DNA of 64,000 nucleotides from Muricoccus harenae (GCF_009848505.1 NZ_WWDL01000006.1:1-64000), one strand, 5' to 3'; counted from the first letter of the stretch, positions 15,745 through 25,065 are shown. Numbers and translations are program-made. Notes: generated from the letters alone by a model not told the origin.

Positions 15745-17943
15745 CTAACCCACCTTCTTCCGCCGGGGCGCCCCGCGCGATGCCGTGCGGGTGCTGCGCT
15801 TATCCGGGTCGTACCCGCCCCCGCCCGGCCCGAGCGGCTTGGGCTTCCAATCTGATCGTCCGCGCGCCTCGTGCCCCGATGGGGGAGGGGCATCGAGGCC
15901 GAGTTCCAGGTTCTCCAGCCGCTTGATCTCGTCGCGCAGCCGGGCTGCGGTCTCGAACTCCAGGTCGGCGGCGGCGGACCGCATGCGGCGCTCCAGCTCG
16001 GCGATGCTCGCGCGCAGGTCCTTGCCGACGAACTCGGCCGTTGCGTCGCCCTCCACCGCCTCCACCGTGACGTAATCCTGCTCGTAGACCGATTGCAGCA
16101 CATCGGAGATGCCACGGATGATGGTCTGCGGCGTGATGCCATGGGCCTCATTCCAGGCCTTCTGCTTGGCGCGGCGCCGGTCCGTCTCCTCAATGGCGCG
16201 CCGCATGCTGTCGGTCATGCGGTCGGCATAGAGGATCACCCGGCCCTCGGCGTTGCGCGCGGCGCGGCCAATGGTCTGGATCAGCGAGGTGGTGGAACGG
16301 AGGAAGCCTTCCTTATCGGCATCGAGAATGGCGACGAGGCGGCATTCGGGGATGTCCAGCCCCTCGCGCAGCAGGTTGATGCCCACCAGCACGTCGAAGA
16401 CGCCGCGGCGGAGGTCACGGATGATCTCGATCCGCTCCAGCGTATCCACATCGGAGTGCAGGTAGCGGACCTTGATGCCCGTCTCCGTCATGTACTCCGT
16501 CAGGTCCTCGGCCATGCGCTTGGTCAGCGTGGTCGCGAGCACACGGCCGCCCTGGGCGATCACCTCCCGGCACTCGGCCAGCAGGTCGTCGACCTGGCGC
16601 TCCACGGGGCGGATCTCGGTCGGCGGGTCGATCAGGCCGGTGGGGCGGATGACCTGCTCGGCAAAGCTGCCGCCGGTGCGCTCCATCTCCCAAGATCCGG
16701 GGGTGGCGCTTACGAAAATGCTCTCCGGGCGGAACTGGTCCCATTCCTCGAATTTGAGAGGGCGGTTGTCCATGCAGGAGGGAAGGCGGAAGCCGAAATC
16801 AGCCAGCACGGATTTGCGCGCGAAGTCGCCCCGCGCCATGCCGCCAATCTGCGGGACTGTGACATGGCTTTCGTCCACGATCAGCAGCGCGCCGTCGGGC
16901 AGGTATTCGAAGAGGGTGGGCGGCGGTTGGCCGGGGCCGCGGCCGGATAGGTAGCGGGAGTAGTTCTCGATGCCTTTACAGGCGCCGGTTGTCTCCATCA
17001 TCTCGATGTCGAAGGTGGTGCGCTGCTCCAGCCGCTGGGCCTCCAGCAGCTTGCCCTCGGCATTCAGCCGCGCCAGCGTTTCGCGCAGCTCGATCTTGAT
17101 GTCGCGGATGGCCTGGATGAGGGTCGGGCGCGGGGTGACATAGTGGCTGTTCGCGTAGATCGCGACCTGCTCCATCTCGCCCGCCACTTCTCCGGTCAGC
17201 GGGTCGAATTCGCGGAGGCCGTCCACCTCGTCGCCGAACAGGGAGATGCGCCAGGCGCGGTCCTCGAGGTGGGAGGGCCACACATCCACCGTCTCGCCGC
17301 GCACGCGGAAGGTGCCGCGCTGGAAGGCGGTGTCATTGCGGCGGTACTGCAACTCCACCAGCGCCTTGAGCAGCACGTCCCGGTCGATCTTGCCGCCCAG
17401 CTCCAGCTTGACGGTCATGTTGCCATAGGTCTCGACCGAGCCGATGCCGTAGATGCAGGACACCGAGGCCACGATCACCACGTCCCGCCGCTCCAGCAGC
17501 GCCTGGGTGGCGGAGTGGCGCATGCGGTCGATCTGCTCGTTGATCTGCGCGTCTTTTTCTATGTAGGTGTCGGTGCGCGGAACATAGGCTTCCGGCTGAT
17601 AATAATCGTAGTAGGAGACGAAGTATTCCACCGCGTTGTCGGGAAAGAAGGACTTCATCTCTCCATAGAGCTGCGCCGCCAGTGTCTTGTTCGGCGCCAG
17701 GATCAGGGTCGGGCGCTGCACCGCCTCGATCACCTTGGCCATGGTGAAGGTCTTGCCCGAGCCGGTGACGCCGAGCAGCACCTGGTCGCGGTCGCCCCGC
17801 TCCTTCAGCCCTTCCACGAGTTCGGCGATGGCCCGCGGCTGGTCGCCGGCAGGCTCATAAGGGGAAACGACCTTCAGCGCCTTGCCGCCCGCCGGAGCGG
17901 GGCGGCGGATGGGCTGGAAGAGAACGGGCGGGAGGGTGTCCAT
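15745..17943 (-). CDS. uvrB: Excinuclease ABC subunit B
   Basis: Helicase-like damage-verification subunit of nucleotide excision repair; it receives damaged DNA from UvrA and recruits UvrC. The 732-residue product has Walker A GVTGSGKT (residues 58-65), the beta-hairpin region rich in Tyr ([12 protein letters not shown]) that clamps [10 protein letters not shown], the DESH box, helicase motifs through to [14 protein letters not shown], and the C-terminal UVR coiled-coil ([20 protein letters not shown]). A basic Gly-rich tail follows, as in other alphaproteobacteria. The ATG at 17943 fits the family N-terminus with a modest extension. No LexA box is evident in the short upstream region. Confidence 0.97.
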   Translation of the reverse strand: MDTLPPVLFQPIRRPAPAGGKALKVVSPYEPAGDQPRAIAELVEGLKERGDRDQVLLGVTGSGKTFTMAKVIEAVQRPTLILAPNKTLAAQLYGEMKSFFPDNAVEYFVSYYDYYQPEAYVPRTDTYIEKDAQINEQIDRMRHSATQALLERRDVVIVASVSCIYGIGSVETYGNMTVKLELGGKIDRDVLLKALVELQYRRNDTAFQRGTFRVRGETVDVWPSHLEDRAWRISLFGDEVDGLREFDPLTGEVAGEMEQVAIYANSHYVTPRPTLIQAIRDIKIELRETLARLNAEGKLLEAQRLEQRTTFDIEMMETTGACKGIENYSRYLSGRGPGQPPPTLFEYLPDGALLIVDESHVTVPQIGGMARGDFARKSVLADFGFRLPSCMDNRPLKFEEWDQFRPESIFVSATPGSWEMERTGGSFAEQVIRPTGLIDPPTEIRPVERQVDDLLAECREVIAQGGRVLATTLTKRMAEDLTEYMTETGIKVRYLHSDVDTLERIEIIRDLRRGVFDVLVGINLLREGLDIPECRLVAILDADKEGFLRSTTSLIQTIGRAARNAEGRVILYADRMTDSMRRAIEETDRRRAKQKAWNEAHGITPQTIIRGISDVLQSVYEQDYVTVEAVEGDATAEFVGKDLRASIAELERRMRSAAADLEFETAARLRDEIKRLENLELGLDAPPPSGHEARGRSDWKPKPLGPGGGGYDPDKRSTRTASRGAPRRKKVG

Positions 17944-18011
17944 GGCGCGGAGAACATAGGGTGGACGGCGCCAGGTTTCAGCAGGTTTCGGACGCGAACC
18001 TCGCGCGGCGT

Positions 18012-18605
18012 TCAGCCGGGGTCGAAGGCGTGCCGTACCAGGATGGCGCGGGCCTTCTCCACGTCGAAATCCGTCCGGCGCTGGAATACCGAGAGATCCC
18101 CCGCGATCGCCACCTCCCGGGCGACCTGCCGCACCACGTGGTACCCTCGGCGAGAGGCGAAGTCGTGCATGACCAGCAGCGCATCCCAGCGGCAGCGCAG
18201 CAGCACCTGCATGGCGCAGGCCACGCGGAAGCGCCCGTCCACCATGTAGAGATCGGCCGACTCGGTCCCGGGGATGGACCAGGGCGCCTCATGGTAGCGG
18301 GGCCAGAGCGATTGAGTCGCCGGGTCGGACGGACGCCCCCATTCGCCAACCGGGCCGATATCCGCATGCAGCAGGCGTGGCTGCGTCCAGCCTGGGCGGG
18401 AAGCGCAGGCCTTCGCCACCTGGTCCAGCCATTCAGGCGAGGAATCGACAGAGATGATGGAGCCCTCGACCAGCGATGCGGCCAAGCAGGTGCTGCCCCC
18501 GGCGCCGAATTCGACATAGTGGCCGGCGCAGCGCAACACGCTTTCGAACAGCCCGAACTCGGCATCCGACATATGGGGGGAGGGGATGGGGAACGCGTCT
18601 TCCAC
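18012..18605 (-). CDS. Class I SAM-dependent methyltransferase-like protein
   Basis: A roughly 197-residue protein with a Rossmann opening ([16 protein letters not shown], then [12 protein letters not shown]) and later [15 protein letters not shown], the usual acidic strand of class I methyltransferases. No substrate motif is recognisable. Related proteins in Acetobacteraceae are annotated as hypothetical or methyltransferase-like. I chose the GTG at 18605 (giving [16 protein letters not shown]) because a GAGG lies just before it and the sequence upstream is not protein-like; an in-frame ATG at 18572 or 18710 is possible. Confidence 0.65.
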   Translation of the reverse strand: MEDAFPIPSPHMSDAEFGLFESVLRCAGHYVEFGAGGSTCLAASLVEGSIISVDSSPEWLDQVAKACASRPGWTQPRLLHADIGPVGEWGRPSDPATQSLWPRYHEAPWSIPGTESADLYMVDGRFRVACAMQVLLRCRWDALLVMHDFASRRGYHVVRQVAREVAIAGDLSVFQRRTDFDVEKARAILVRHAFDPG

Positions 18606-18752
18606 GAGACCTCGGCAGTTGGGCGCGCGGACGCTACCGGGCCATTTCGGCTGCCGCAAACCGGGATCGGCGGCGCGTGGGCGCCCATGCATTTCCCTGG
18701 CACGGCGCATCGGCTAAAAGGACGAGCCCGGTGGGCCAGACCCACCGCCGGA

Positions 18753-18828
<76 letters not shown>

Positions 18829-18890
18829 TCTCCCGCAAGGGTGAGTGTCTACAGGGACATAGGCATAATCAGCGACTTAGGTGGCTGTCG

Positions 18891-18914
18891 GTGTTACACC
18901 GGAGTGATACACCG
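18891..18914 (+). promoter_or_regulatory. Candidate integrase arm-type sites
   Basis: Two near-identical 11-mers in tandem, GTGTTACACCG (18891) and GTGATACACCG (18904), directly before the integrase. The second recurs exactly at 27267-27277 near the right end of the element and, with one change, beside the two further att-like sites (27419, 29162). Placement at both ends suggests integrase or excisionase arm sites. Binding is inferred. Confidence 0.5.
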
Positions 18915-18928
18915 TGGCTGTTCTCCTC

Positions 18929-20467
18929 ATGTCTCGTCCCTACAAGCACCCCAAGACAGGCATCTACTGGTTCCGAGCGAAGGTCCCGGCTGCCTTCCGC
19001 CAGATGGCCGGCAAGGAACTCGTCACATGGACCCTCATGACGAAGGACCAGAATGAGGCCCTGAGGCGCTGGCCTGATGCCCTGAAGCGGTGGGAGGCAA
19101 TGAAGGCCGAGTGGGGCCGCAAGGGTAGGGCCGAGGCGCTGACTAAGGAGCGGGCTAGGGAGATTGCCGCTGTCTGGGGTGCCTGGGTTGCTTCCGGCGA
19201 CAAGCTGGACCGGGCCGGTGTGGTGTTCCCCGCTTATCATGATCCGAAGGAAGCTTTTGATGCACTCTATGAGCGGATCACATTCCATTCCCACGAGGCC
19301 CTGAAGCTTGCTGCAACTGATGCGACGCCGGATACCTTCCCGATCCTGGAAAAGGAAATGAACGCAATCGTCATGGGCGCCTACCAGGATGCAACAATCC
19401 GGGAGCGGGCCAAAGCTGACGATCTACCGGTATGGCAGGACTTCCTTACCCTTGCTCGGGCCTACTACCCTGATGCGAAGGTGCCCGAAGAAGACACGAG
19501 CGCAGCCCTGCCGACGCCGCCTGCGCTGACTTTTGACGCCGCATGGGAGGGATGGAAGGCGGTAACTACGAACAGCCCCAGGACTGTGGATGACGCTCTG
19601 CGGGTCCTGCGTCAGCTTCAAGGCTTTGTCGGTCATTCCGATGCGGCCAAGGTGACCCGTGATGACGTGCTGCGGTGGCGTGATGCCATGAAGGCGGTCG
19701 GCAAGAGCAACACTACCTGGAATAATCGGCTGTCCCTCGTCGGGGAAGTTTTCAAGCGGGCGGTGAAGGATGGGCGAATCGCCGGTAATCCCGCTGATGG
19801 TCTGCGGCTGGAGAAGAGCAGGACTGTCATCCGCAAGCCCTACACGGACGAGGATGCGGCTCTAATCCTGAAGGCTGCCCGGAAGGAAACCTCACCTGCC
19901 CTCCGCTGGTCCCATTGGATTATGGCGTTCACGGGGATGCGTGTTGGGGAGGTCCTTCAGTTGACAACGGGCGATATCAAGGCCGACCCGAAGTCAGGGG
20001 TGCGATATGTGGATGTTCGTCCCGATCCCCAGGCCGGAAAGACCGTGAAGACGGATCACCCTCGGCACATCCCTATCCATCCTGCTTTGGTCGCCGAGGG
20101 TTTCCTTGATTTCGTGGCCACCATTCGGCGCGATGGCGAGGACGTTCCGCTGTTCCCCGAAAAGGGTCTAGATAAGTATGGGCGGCGCGGTGGGCGGGCC
20201 TGGAACCTCGTCGGTAAGTGGGTCAAGAAGGCTGCGCAGATCAACGATCCGTCTAAGGCTCCCAATCATAGTTGGCGCCACAGGATGGAGGACGAGTTGC
20301 GAGCCGCAGAGGTCCCGGAGGACGCTCGTGACGCGATTATGGGACACCATCGCAAGACGACGGGCCGTCAATATGGCGAGCGTGGAGAGGCCCTAACGCG
20401 GCTCTATCGGGAACTCTCCAAGGTCACCCTTCCCCCCGCAATCATGGGCCCTTGTAAGGCCACGTAG
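18929..20467 (+). CDS. int: Tyrosine recombinase (integrase)
   Basis: Site-specific recombinase that integrates the element at tRNA-Thr. It is about 512 residues. The N-terminus resembles the phage-integrase arm-binding domain of this alphaproteobacterial group (SRPYKHPKTGIYWFRAKVP). A SAM-like core-binding domain is near the middle (TFDAAWEGWKAV onward). The catalytic domain has all signature residues: Arg in FTGMRVGE, Lys near TVKTDHPRH, HxxR in HSWRH, His in GHH and the nucleophile in GRQYGE. The ATG at 18929 is preferred to the in-frame GTG at 18914 because that GTG lies within an arm-type repeat and decayed copies at 27447 and 29192 also begin with this ATG. Confidence 0.92.
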   Translation: MSRPYKHPKTGIYWFRAKVPAAFRQMAGKELVTWTLMTKDQNEALRRWPDALKRWEAMKAEWGRKGRAEALTKERAREIAAVWGAWVASGDKLDRAGVVFPAYHDPKEAFDALYERITFHSHEALKLAATDATPDTFPILEKEMNAIVMGAYQDATIRERAKADDLPVWQDFLTLARAYYPDAKVPEEDTSAALPTPPALTFDAAWEGWKAVTTNSPRTVDDALRVLRQLQGFVGHSDAAKVTRDDVLRWRDAMKAVGKSNTTWNNRLSLVGEVFKRAVKDGRIAGNPADGLRLEKSRTVIRKPYTDEDAALILKAARKETSPALRWSHWIMAFTGMRVGEVLQLTTGDIKADPKSGVRYVDVRPDPQAGKTVKTDHPRHIPIHPALVAEGFLDFVATIRRDGEDVPLFPEKGLDKYGRRGGRAWNLVGKWVKKAAQINDPSKAPNHSWRHRMEDELRAAEVPEDARDAIMGHHRKTTGRQYGERGEALTRLYRELSKVTLPPAIMGPCKAT

Positions 20468-20564
20468 AAGCCCGCTGAGGCCAGTCTAGCACTTGCAGGT
20501 AGGGGAATGGCCCAGAACGGCCCAAACGACTCCAGCGAGTCTCCTGGACCGTCCTGGAGGCCAT

Positions 20565-21854
20565 CTATGATGGCTGCCTGTCACCCCTCTCCACGTCCAG
20601 CCGTGGCGTGACGTTTGCCCATGCCTCGTAGCCACCTTCGAGCCCTTCAATGGCCCACCGTTCAGCAGACTGCGCCACAATCAACCCGTCATGCATCGGC
20701 AAGGCTAAGTGACCTCGACTTCGAACGTAGCCCATCGCAGCGGTGATAGCCTGTGCCTCGATCCACTGAAGGTAGAGTGAGACCAGCCGCTGCGGCCGCC
20801 CGTAAGTCGCCGTCAGTTCCTCAGGGACGATGAGTTCCAAACTGTTCAGGAACGAATACTTCGCTAGCATCGCGTCACGGATCGCCTGGGGGTCCACGGC
20901 TCGGTCTTCGGCCCGCGTATCGTCTGTCCATTCGTCTGCTGGATAGCCTTTCCCCTGGGTGATCGTGCTCCATGCCTTCACGGCGCTCCGGGGCAGGTCA
21001 TCGCGGATCGTGTAGAGGTCATGCTCAGGCAGCGTTAGGCGGCACTGCCCGTGCAGGATAGTCAGCTGCGATGCCTTTGCGTCCACTTCCACCACAGGCT
21101 CGCCGTTGATGCGGATGCGGCCTACTCGGTCGGCCTCGGACATGGACTGATAGGCGTCCTCCCCGGCGGCATACCATCGTCCCCCGAGAAGCCAGTTTAG
21201 GTGGAAGATGCGGAACCAACGGGGCGGAACACAGCCGGTTACGTTGAAGGTCGCCGCGTAGGCGTTCAGGTCCACAATTTGATTAGCAAGGCGGCGTGCT
21301 TCGGGTTCCTCTGGGTCGTAGCGGAGAGGCTTGCCGGTGATCCGCTTGCGCCCTCGCCACGTTGATAGGCTGCGAAGCTGTAGCGGTTGGCCGACATGTG
21401 GCGGCTTGGTTGGGACCTCTCTTCGGAACGCATCCTTGGCCCGGTCTGCGGTGACGCCATGGACACCAGCAAGGGATAGCAGCGCCTCGGTTGGCCAGAT
21501 GCATGTCGGATCGCCGTCCCAATAAGGGTGTCCGGTTTCAACTCCCTGAGGGTAAGTGATGCCCTCTCGGACATGCAGCAGGCCAAGCGCTTCCATACCC
21601 TTGCGGGCCACCAGAAAGGCGTCATGGCCCATTGCAGAGCCTGTGAAGTGGGCCGTGGTCATCACCCTTGAGACTGGGCTGGGGGACGCCCCTCGCCAGC
21701 GCAGAAGCAAGCCACCGATGATAGTTCCTACAGCCCTTCTCAGCTTGATGAGGTCGTTGGCACCACGTTGACGCTTCCTGGTGGGCTTCTCCCAATCAGC
21801 GACCAGCTTGCAGGCAGAGGCAACCAGGGCATCGGCTTCAGGGCTATCCGGCAC
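20565..21854 (-). CDS. Polymerase-A-like palm protein of integrative element
   Basis: A 429-residue protein of a family that I recall as uncharacterised and associated with mobile elements. Two blocks resemble the DNA polymerase A palm. RINGEPVVEVDAKASQLTIL looks like motif A (a catalytic Asp followed by a Ser-Gln pair, as in DYSQIE), and LALPMHDGLIV resembles motif C (the HD pair of VHDE). Between them lies an acidic/basic helical region where motif B would be, but the classical Lys/Tyr pattern is not clear. The upstream GGRWY segment is also typical of the group. No exonuclease domain is present. The GTG at 21854 is the first acceptable start, yet about 50 upstream codons stay open and protein-like, so the real N-terminus may be longer. 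Replication or repair of the element is inference. Confidence 0.6.
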   Translation of the reverse strand: MPDSPEADALVASACKLVADWEKPTRKRQRGANDLIKLRRAVGTIIGGLLLRWRGASPSPVSRVMTTAHFTGSAMGHDAFLVARKGMEALGLLHVREGITYPQGVETGHPYWDGDPTCIWPTEALLSLAGVHGVTADRAKDAFRREVPTKPPHVGQPLQLRSLSTWRGRKRITGKPLRYDPEEPEARRLANQIVDLNAYAATFNVTGCVPPRWFRIFHLNWLLGGRWYAAGEDAYQSMSEADRVGRIRINGEPVVEVDAKASQLTILHGQCRLTLPEHDLYTIRDDLPRSAVKAWSTITQGKGYPADEWTDDTRAEDRAVDPQAIRDAMLAKYSFLNSLELIVPEELTATYGRPQRLVSLYLQWIEAQAITAAMGYVRSRGHLALPMHDGLIVAQSAERWAIEGLEGGYEAWANVTPRLDVERGDRQPS

Positions 21855-22054
21855 CAGGCTCAGGGATAGTGCCGGGGCATCCCGTAGACTGGCCGGGTCA
21901 AGAACAGAATTGACAGGGGGATAGTCCTTATCAGTTCTATATACCCCTTCCTGTGGGTTGGTTCTAAGTATAGGCCCCTCCTCTTGGGTATCATCTACAG
22001 GTTAGCCTCTCAGGGAGGAGGCAAAGAGACGGCTGAGGGTGGTCCAACGCGGAG

Positions 22055-22081
22055 TCACTTAGGAGGATAGTGGTTGTCCAT
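22055..22081 (-). CDS. Eight-codon leader minigene
   Basis: On the minus strand, GGAGGTGAT (an unusually complete anti-16S match) is six bases (GGAGG to ATG) before an ATG that opens MDNHYPPK and then a TGA. It lies about 200 bases upstream of the polymerase-like gene and is read toward it. Such a strong initiation signal for eight codons suggests a leader peptide, or the original start of the downstream gene now separated by frame changes. Function not shown. Confidence 0.35.
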   Translation of the reverse strand: MDNHYPPK

Positions 22082-22822
22082 TAATCACCTCCATTAAATC
22101 AAAGTCCCTAACCATCACCCTTCTCGGTGGTAAAACCAACAAAAGAAACCGGAGTATGAATTCAACTCACTTAGTGTGGTATGATTAATACTTTACAAAT
22201 TGGTCCGAATGGTAGGTGTTATTGCTCTATCTCCCCAAATGACGGTGGAGTAGTGTCATTTATACAACACATACAAGGAGGAACTCCGAATCTGAGCACA
22301 CAAGGAACATTTTCGGTCTTCTTAAGTCAGCCTTAAGTTGCTTGATCGGCACTCCACTAGAACTACCGGCAGCTTCGTGGCTCTACTATCAGTAAGCCAA
22401 AAGTAGCGACTTGGCTGATCGCTATGCGCGTGTGACTATAGCAACATGGATGCAGCACGGCTTTTCAAGTAGAAACAAAAGCTTATAGGGGCGGCGGGTG
22501 GAAGGGCCTTGATCGGCACGCTGGGCGGCTTGATCGGGCTTAGGGTGCCGAGTTCCGCTTCGCTGCCCTTAAAGCTATCATCTTGAACAAGACCTCGATG
22601 AGCCTGCCCCTTTAAATCCGGACACGGTCTCGCACTTCCTTAAAGGGCAGGCGCCTGACCCTGTTGGTGATTGATACTTCACGCGGCGTTGAGGCACCTG
22701 CCATACGCATTTTGTGATCGTGCCCACGCTGAAGCCCTAACGCGGCACTTGGTGGAGACCCTTTGTTGGCCTTACTCAAGATGCTGCTAACCTAAGATGC
22801 GTGCAGTTAATTGGAGGCTCCG
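22082..22822. other. AT-rich intergenic region, possible origin
   Basis: No gene is seen here on either strand. The left half (22080-22340) is markedly AT-rich against the rest of the window and includes two CTTAAG palindromes 12 bases apart (22320-22337). Three copies of TTGATCGG(C/G) lie at 22342, 22509 and 22530; a fourth is at 23874 by the serine recombinase start. An AT-rich stretch with short repeats beside a polymerase-like gene is what a replication origin would look like, but this is speculation. Confidence 0.35.
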
Positions 22823-23044
22823 ATGACTGCTCCCAAGGTGTTTCCGGCTAGTTGCATTGTGGCCGCCAACATCAAGGGCCATAAAGCGGGCCTCGATCCC
22901 AACGCCTCTGCTTCTGATTGTCCCTATACGGACAACTTCATGCCCTTGCGGATCGCGTGGTGGGAAGGCTTCAACACAGGCCGTGTGACCTTGAGCAAGA
23001 ATGGTAATCCTTCACTTTATCGGTCACTGAAACTGCGCGAGTGA
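22823..23044 (+). CDS. Rmf/CrpP-like small protein
   Basis: A 73-residue protein whose core follows the ribosome modulation factor pattern: a helix ending GHKAGLD, then CPY, then R.AWWEGFNTGR, the same order as G.QAG...CPY...R..WL.GW in Rmf. Rmf dimerises 70S ribosomes in stationary phase; related CrpP-like proteins occur on plasmids and islands. A GGAGG at 22813 is six bases before the ATG, which decides this start over the TTG at 22811. It may reshape host ribosomes in favour of the element. The family link is moderately sure; the role is inference. Confidence 0.6.
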   Translation: MTAPKVFPASCIVAANIKGHKAGLDPNASASDCPYTDNFMPLRIAWWEGFNTGRVTLSKNGNPSLYRSLKLRE

Positions 23045-23121
23045 AGACCCTGCTGATACGCAAAGGGTGTCGGTGGGACGCTCTCTCAACCTGATCGAAG
23101 GTAGTCAATGAGATGCTCTAA

Positions 23122-23355
23122 GGTCCCAACCTCGAACAGACAACACAGCGCCTAATAGCTGAGGCCGCCGAGAGGAAGGCTGACCTCGAAAAGACCAGCA
23201 GGCAGACACATAGGCTGATCGAAGAAAGCCGCCGCACAATGGAAGCCTCCAAATCCTTAAACCTACCGGGCGACATGCCTGAGCCAAAAAAAGCGGACCT
23301 CGTAGGCTCTCACTCACTCTGCCTCTTGGAAGATTCTGTAGACGCTGGCTCGTGA
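23122..23355 (+). pseudogene. Coiled-coil reading-frame remnant
   Basis: An open frame with clear heptad character (RLIAEAAERKADLEK, then THRLIEESRRTMEAS) but no start codon; a TAA lies directly before it. The last 40 bases overlap the serine recombinase 3' end on the other strand. It reads like the C-terminal part of a decayed coiled-coil protein. It could instead be chance, since the region is short. Confidence 0.3.
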
Positions 23356-23874
23356 AATCTGAAGCTGCCTAGCGATCTCCACGGGCCTCACACCCTCAGC
23401 CTTTAGACGCATCACTTCGTCAGTCTGACGCCTCGCTGTTGGGGCTCTCCCTGTGTATTTCCCTTCGGCCTTAGCCTTAGCGATCCCCTCACGCTGACGC
23501 TCCAACATGAGCCCACGTTCAAACTCAGCGACAGAACTTAAGACGGTCAGCATGAGCTTCCCGGTGGCGGTGGCGGTGTCCAAAGTCTGACCACCCATAG
23601 ACAGCACTCTGAGTGCCACGCCCTTGGCTTCCAACCGCCCAACGATGGAGAGCATGTCAGAGACACTACGGGCCAGCCTATCGAGCTTAGTGACCACCAG
23701 CGTGTCACCTTCACGGGCGAACTCTAGGGCGGTCTCTAGCTTCTCCCGCTGGGCCACTGATGAGACCCTCTCGGCGAACAGCTTCTTGCACCCGACAGCC
23801 TTCAAATCTCGCTTCTGAGCCTCTAGCCCGGCCTCCTGCTCCACGGTGCTGGTTCGCGCATACCCCACCAACAT
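23314..23874 (-). CDS. Serine recombinase (resolvase/invertase family)
   Basis: A 186-residue small serine recombinase. The N-terminal catalytic domain opens MLVGYARTSTVEQEAGLEAQ, where Ser9 is the nucleophile; it continues with LVVTKLDRLARS (the arginines that organise the active site) and the long E helix. The C-terminus has a Hin-type helix-turn-helix (RPVEIARQLQISRASVYRIF). This matches resolvases and invertases that cut at a short res or hix site. A dyad just upstream at 23896-23918 may be part of such a site. It could resolve element dimers. Confidence 0.88.
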   Translation of the reverse strand: MLVGYARTSTVEQEAGLEAQKRDLKAVGCKKLFAERVSSVAQREKLETALEFAREGDTLVVTKLDRLARSVSDMLSIVGRLEAKGVALRVLSMGGQTLDTATATGKLMLTVLSSVAEFERGLMLERQREGIAKAKAEGKYTGRAPTARRQTDEVMRLKAEGVRPVEIARQLQISRASVYRIFQEAE

Positions 23875-23895
23875 TGATCGGCCTTTCTGTATCAG

Positions 23896-23918
23896 AGTCT
23901 CTACGACCCTGTGAGACT
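23896..23918. repeat. Dyad upstream of serine recombinase
   Basis: AGTCTC and GAGACT form an inverted pair 11 bases apart, 22 bases upstream of the recombinase start. A similar GTGAGACACATTCAGAGAC follows within 40 bases. Resolvase res sites have such dyads beside the gene, but no known consensus was matched. Confidence 0.3.
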
Positions 23919-24068
23919 ACTGCCTCAGAACCCGAAATACAACTCTAGTGAGACACATTCAGAGACTTTCTGGCTGTCCCATACGGGCAAGCCCTGCGAG
24001 ACATATAAGGTTGTGGTGCAACCGGCTGCCTCTACTTGTCGTTGCGCCTTTGAGCTGTGGAGGTGCCT

Positions 24069-24281
24069 ATGCCCCACGACCAGCCCATCCGCGAAGCGAC
24101 TTACCCGCGACGGGCGCTGGAGGGCTGGACTGAGAGGAGGCACAGCGAACAGCGGATGCAGGTAGAGCGGGAGCTTAAGGAGGGAAGTGCCTGCCGCTGG
24201 ACTTCCGTTCCATCCTGTCTTGCGGCCTTCGCAGGCAGCGGGGCTCCCCGTATCCATCCGACATCTAACGACGAAGGGTAA
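24069..24281 (+). CDS. Small hypothetical protein, 70 aa
   Basis: The ATG is preceded at five bases by GGAGG (24059-24063), a strong initiation site. The first 45 residues are charged and helical (MPHDQPIREATYPRRALEGW, then ERRHSEQRMQVERELKEG); the remainder is low in character and may be read-through after a lost stop. Unrecognised; element cargo. Confidence 0.45.
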   Translation: MPHDQPIREATYPRRALEGWTERRHSEQRMQVERELKEGSACRWTSVPSCLAAFAGSGAPRIHPTSNDEG

Positions 24282-24659
24282 CTCGGGTGTGTGTCGTTCT
24301 GAGGTCCCACGTGACTAGGTCAATTTGCAAACTTTGGGTGGCTGAGACTTTCGCAGGCACGGCAACAACTGCGTTACCTCCGCGTTTTCTCCAGGAGCCC
24401 ATGGTGGGAGAACGATTAGCCTCTGACTGCTGCGGCGGGGGTTGCGGACGACAGCTCTCCCAGACCCGGTGATCCTTCGTCGCAGCACTAAGACAACCGC
24501 TTCGTCGGCTTCAGGTCCTCGAAGGGCCGCAACGCAGGGATGCCGTGGCCCCTGACGGTTAGTCCTCCAAAGTCATCCATCGCCAACAGGTCGCCGAGGT
24601 CAAAGCGATCCTCTCAAAGGTGAATGATCTGCCCGTCTCTAGGTGTAGGTCCCGGCGCC
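24282..24659. other. Intergenic region within the element
   Basis: No convincing gene. A short open stretch at about 24573-24650 (HRQQVAEVKAILSKVNDLPV when translated) is protein-like but lacks a start and is probably a remnant of a lost gene. I see no repeat, tRNA or clear terminator here. Confidence 0.4.
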
Positions 24660-24863
24660 ATGCCTTCCGTAGATGAGCTAACGAAGATCAGCCTCCGCGC
24701 CACAATCAACAGGCTCCGTCACGAGGCGGAGACTAGTCTGACGCTTGGTTCACTGATCAGTGTCCGAGAAGAGGCTACGCGCCTAGAGCAGCAGGCTCGC
24801 GACCTAGAATTGCGGGCTGAGGCTCTTGAGGCTCGTCTCAGGGACATTTCCCGGAGGCACTAG
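24660..24863 (+). CDS. Small coiled-coil protein, 67 aa
   Basis: A 67-residue protein that is nearly all one amphipathic helix: LTKISLRATINRLRHEAET, a short break, then SVREEATRLEQQARDLELRA and EALEARLRD. The heptad spacing predicts a coiled coil, perhaps a dimer. No catalytic motif. The ATG has no strong ribosome-binding site. Unrecognised element cargo. Confidence 0.5.
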   Translation: MPSVDELTKISLRATINRLRHEAETSLTLGSLISVREEATRLEQQARDLELRAEALEARLRDISRRH

Positions 24864-24897
24864 GGCCGTCGGGGTAAACGACACTTCGACAAAAGCC

Positions 24898-24957
24898 GTG
24901 CGTCTTCCCTAGTTATTATTAAGTTCCGAAGGGGTTTCTTGGTCCCTTCGATGAGCC
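24898..24957 (+). repeat. Diverged direct repeat, copy A
   Basis: Begins GTGCGTCTTCCCTAG, then a TTATT stretch and a GGTCCCTT...GAGCC ending. It matches copy B at 25700-25755 with the same order of blocks. Copy A lies upstream of the receiver gene at 25121. Confidence 0.55.
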
Positions 24958-25065
24958 GCCGATGGGGGGTGTGCTTCGGGTCCCTCTGAGGCTCCCTAGG
25001 GCCTGGTCCGGCCTGGTGCCCTTGGATCAGCCAATTAATGTCCGCATTGGAAGGACCGAGCATGC

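Noticed and set aside
22170-22190. A promoter in the AT-rich region with TATGAT at 22180
   Set aside because: The only -35-like hexamer (TTCAAC) is 13 bases away, too close, and no gene follows on that strand for over 600 bases.
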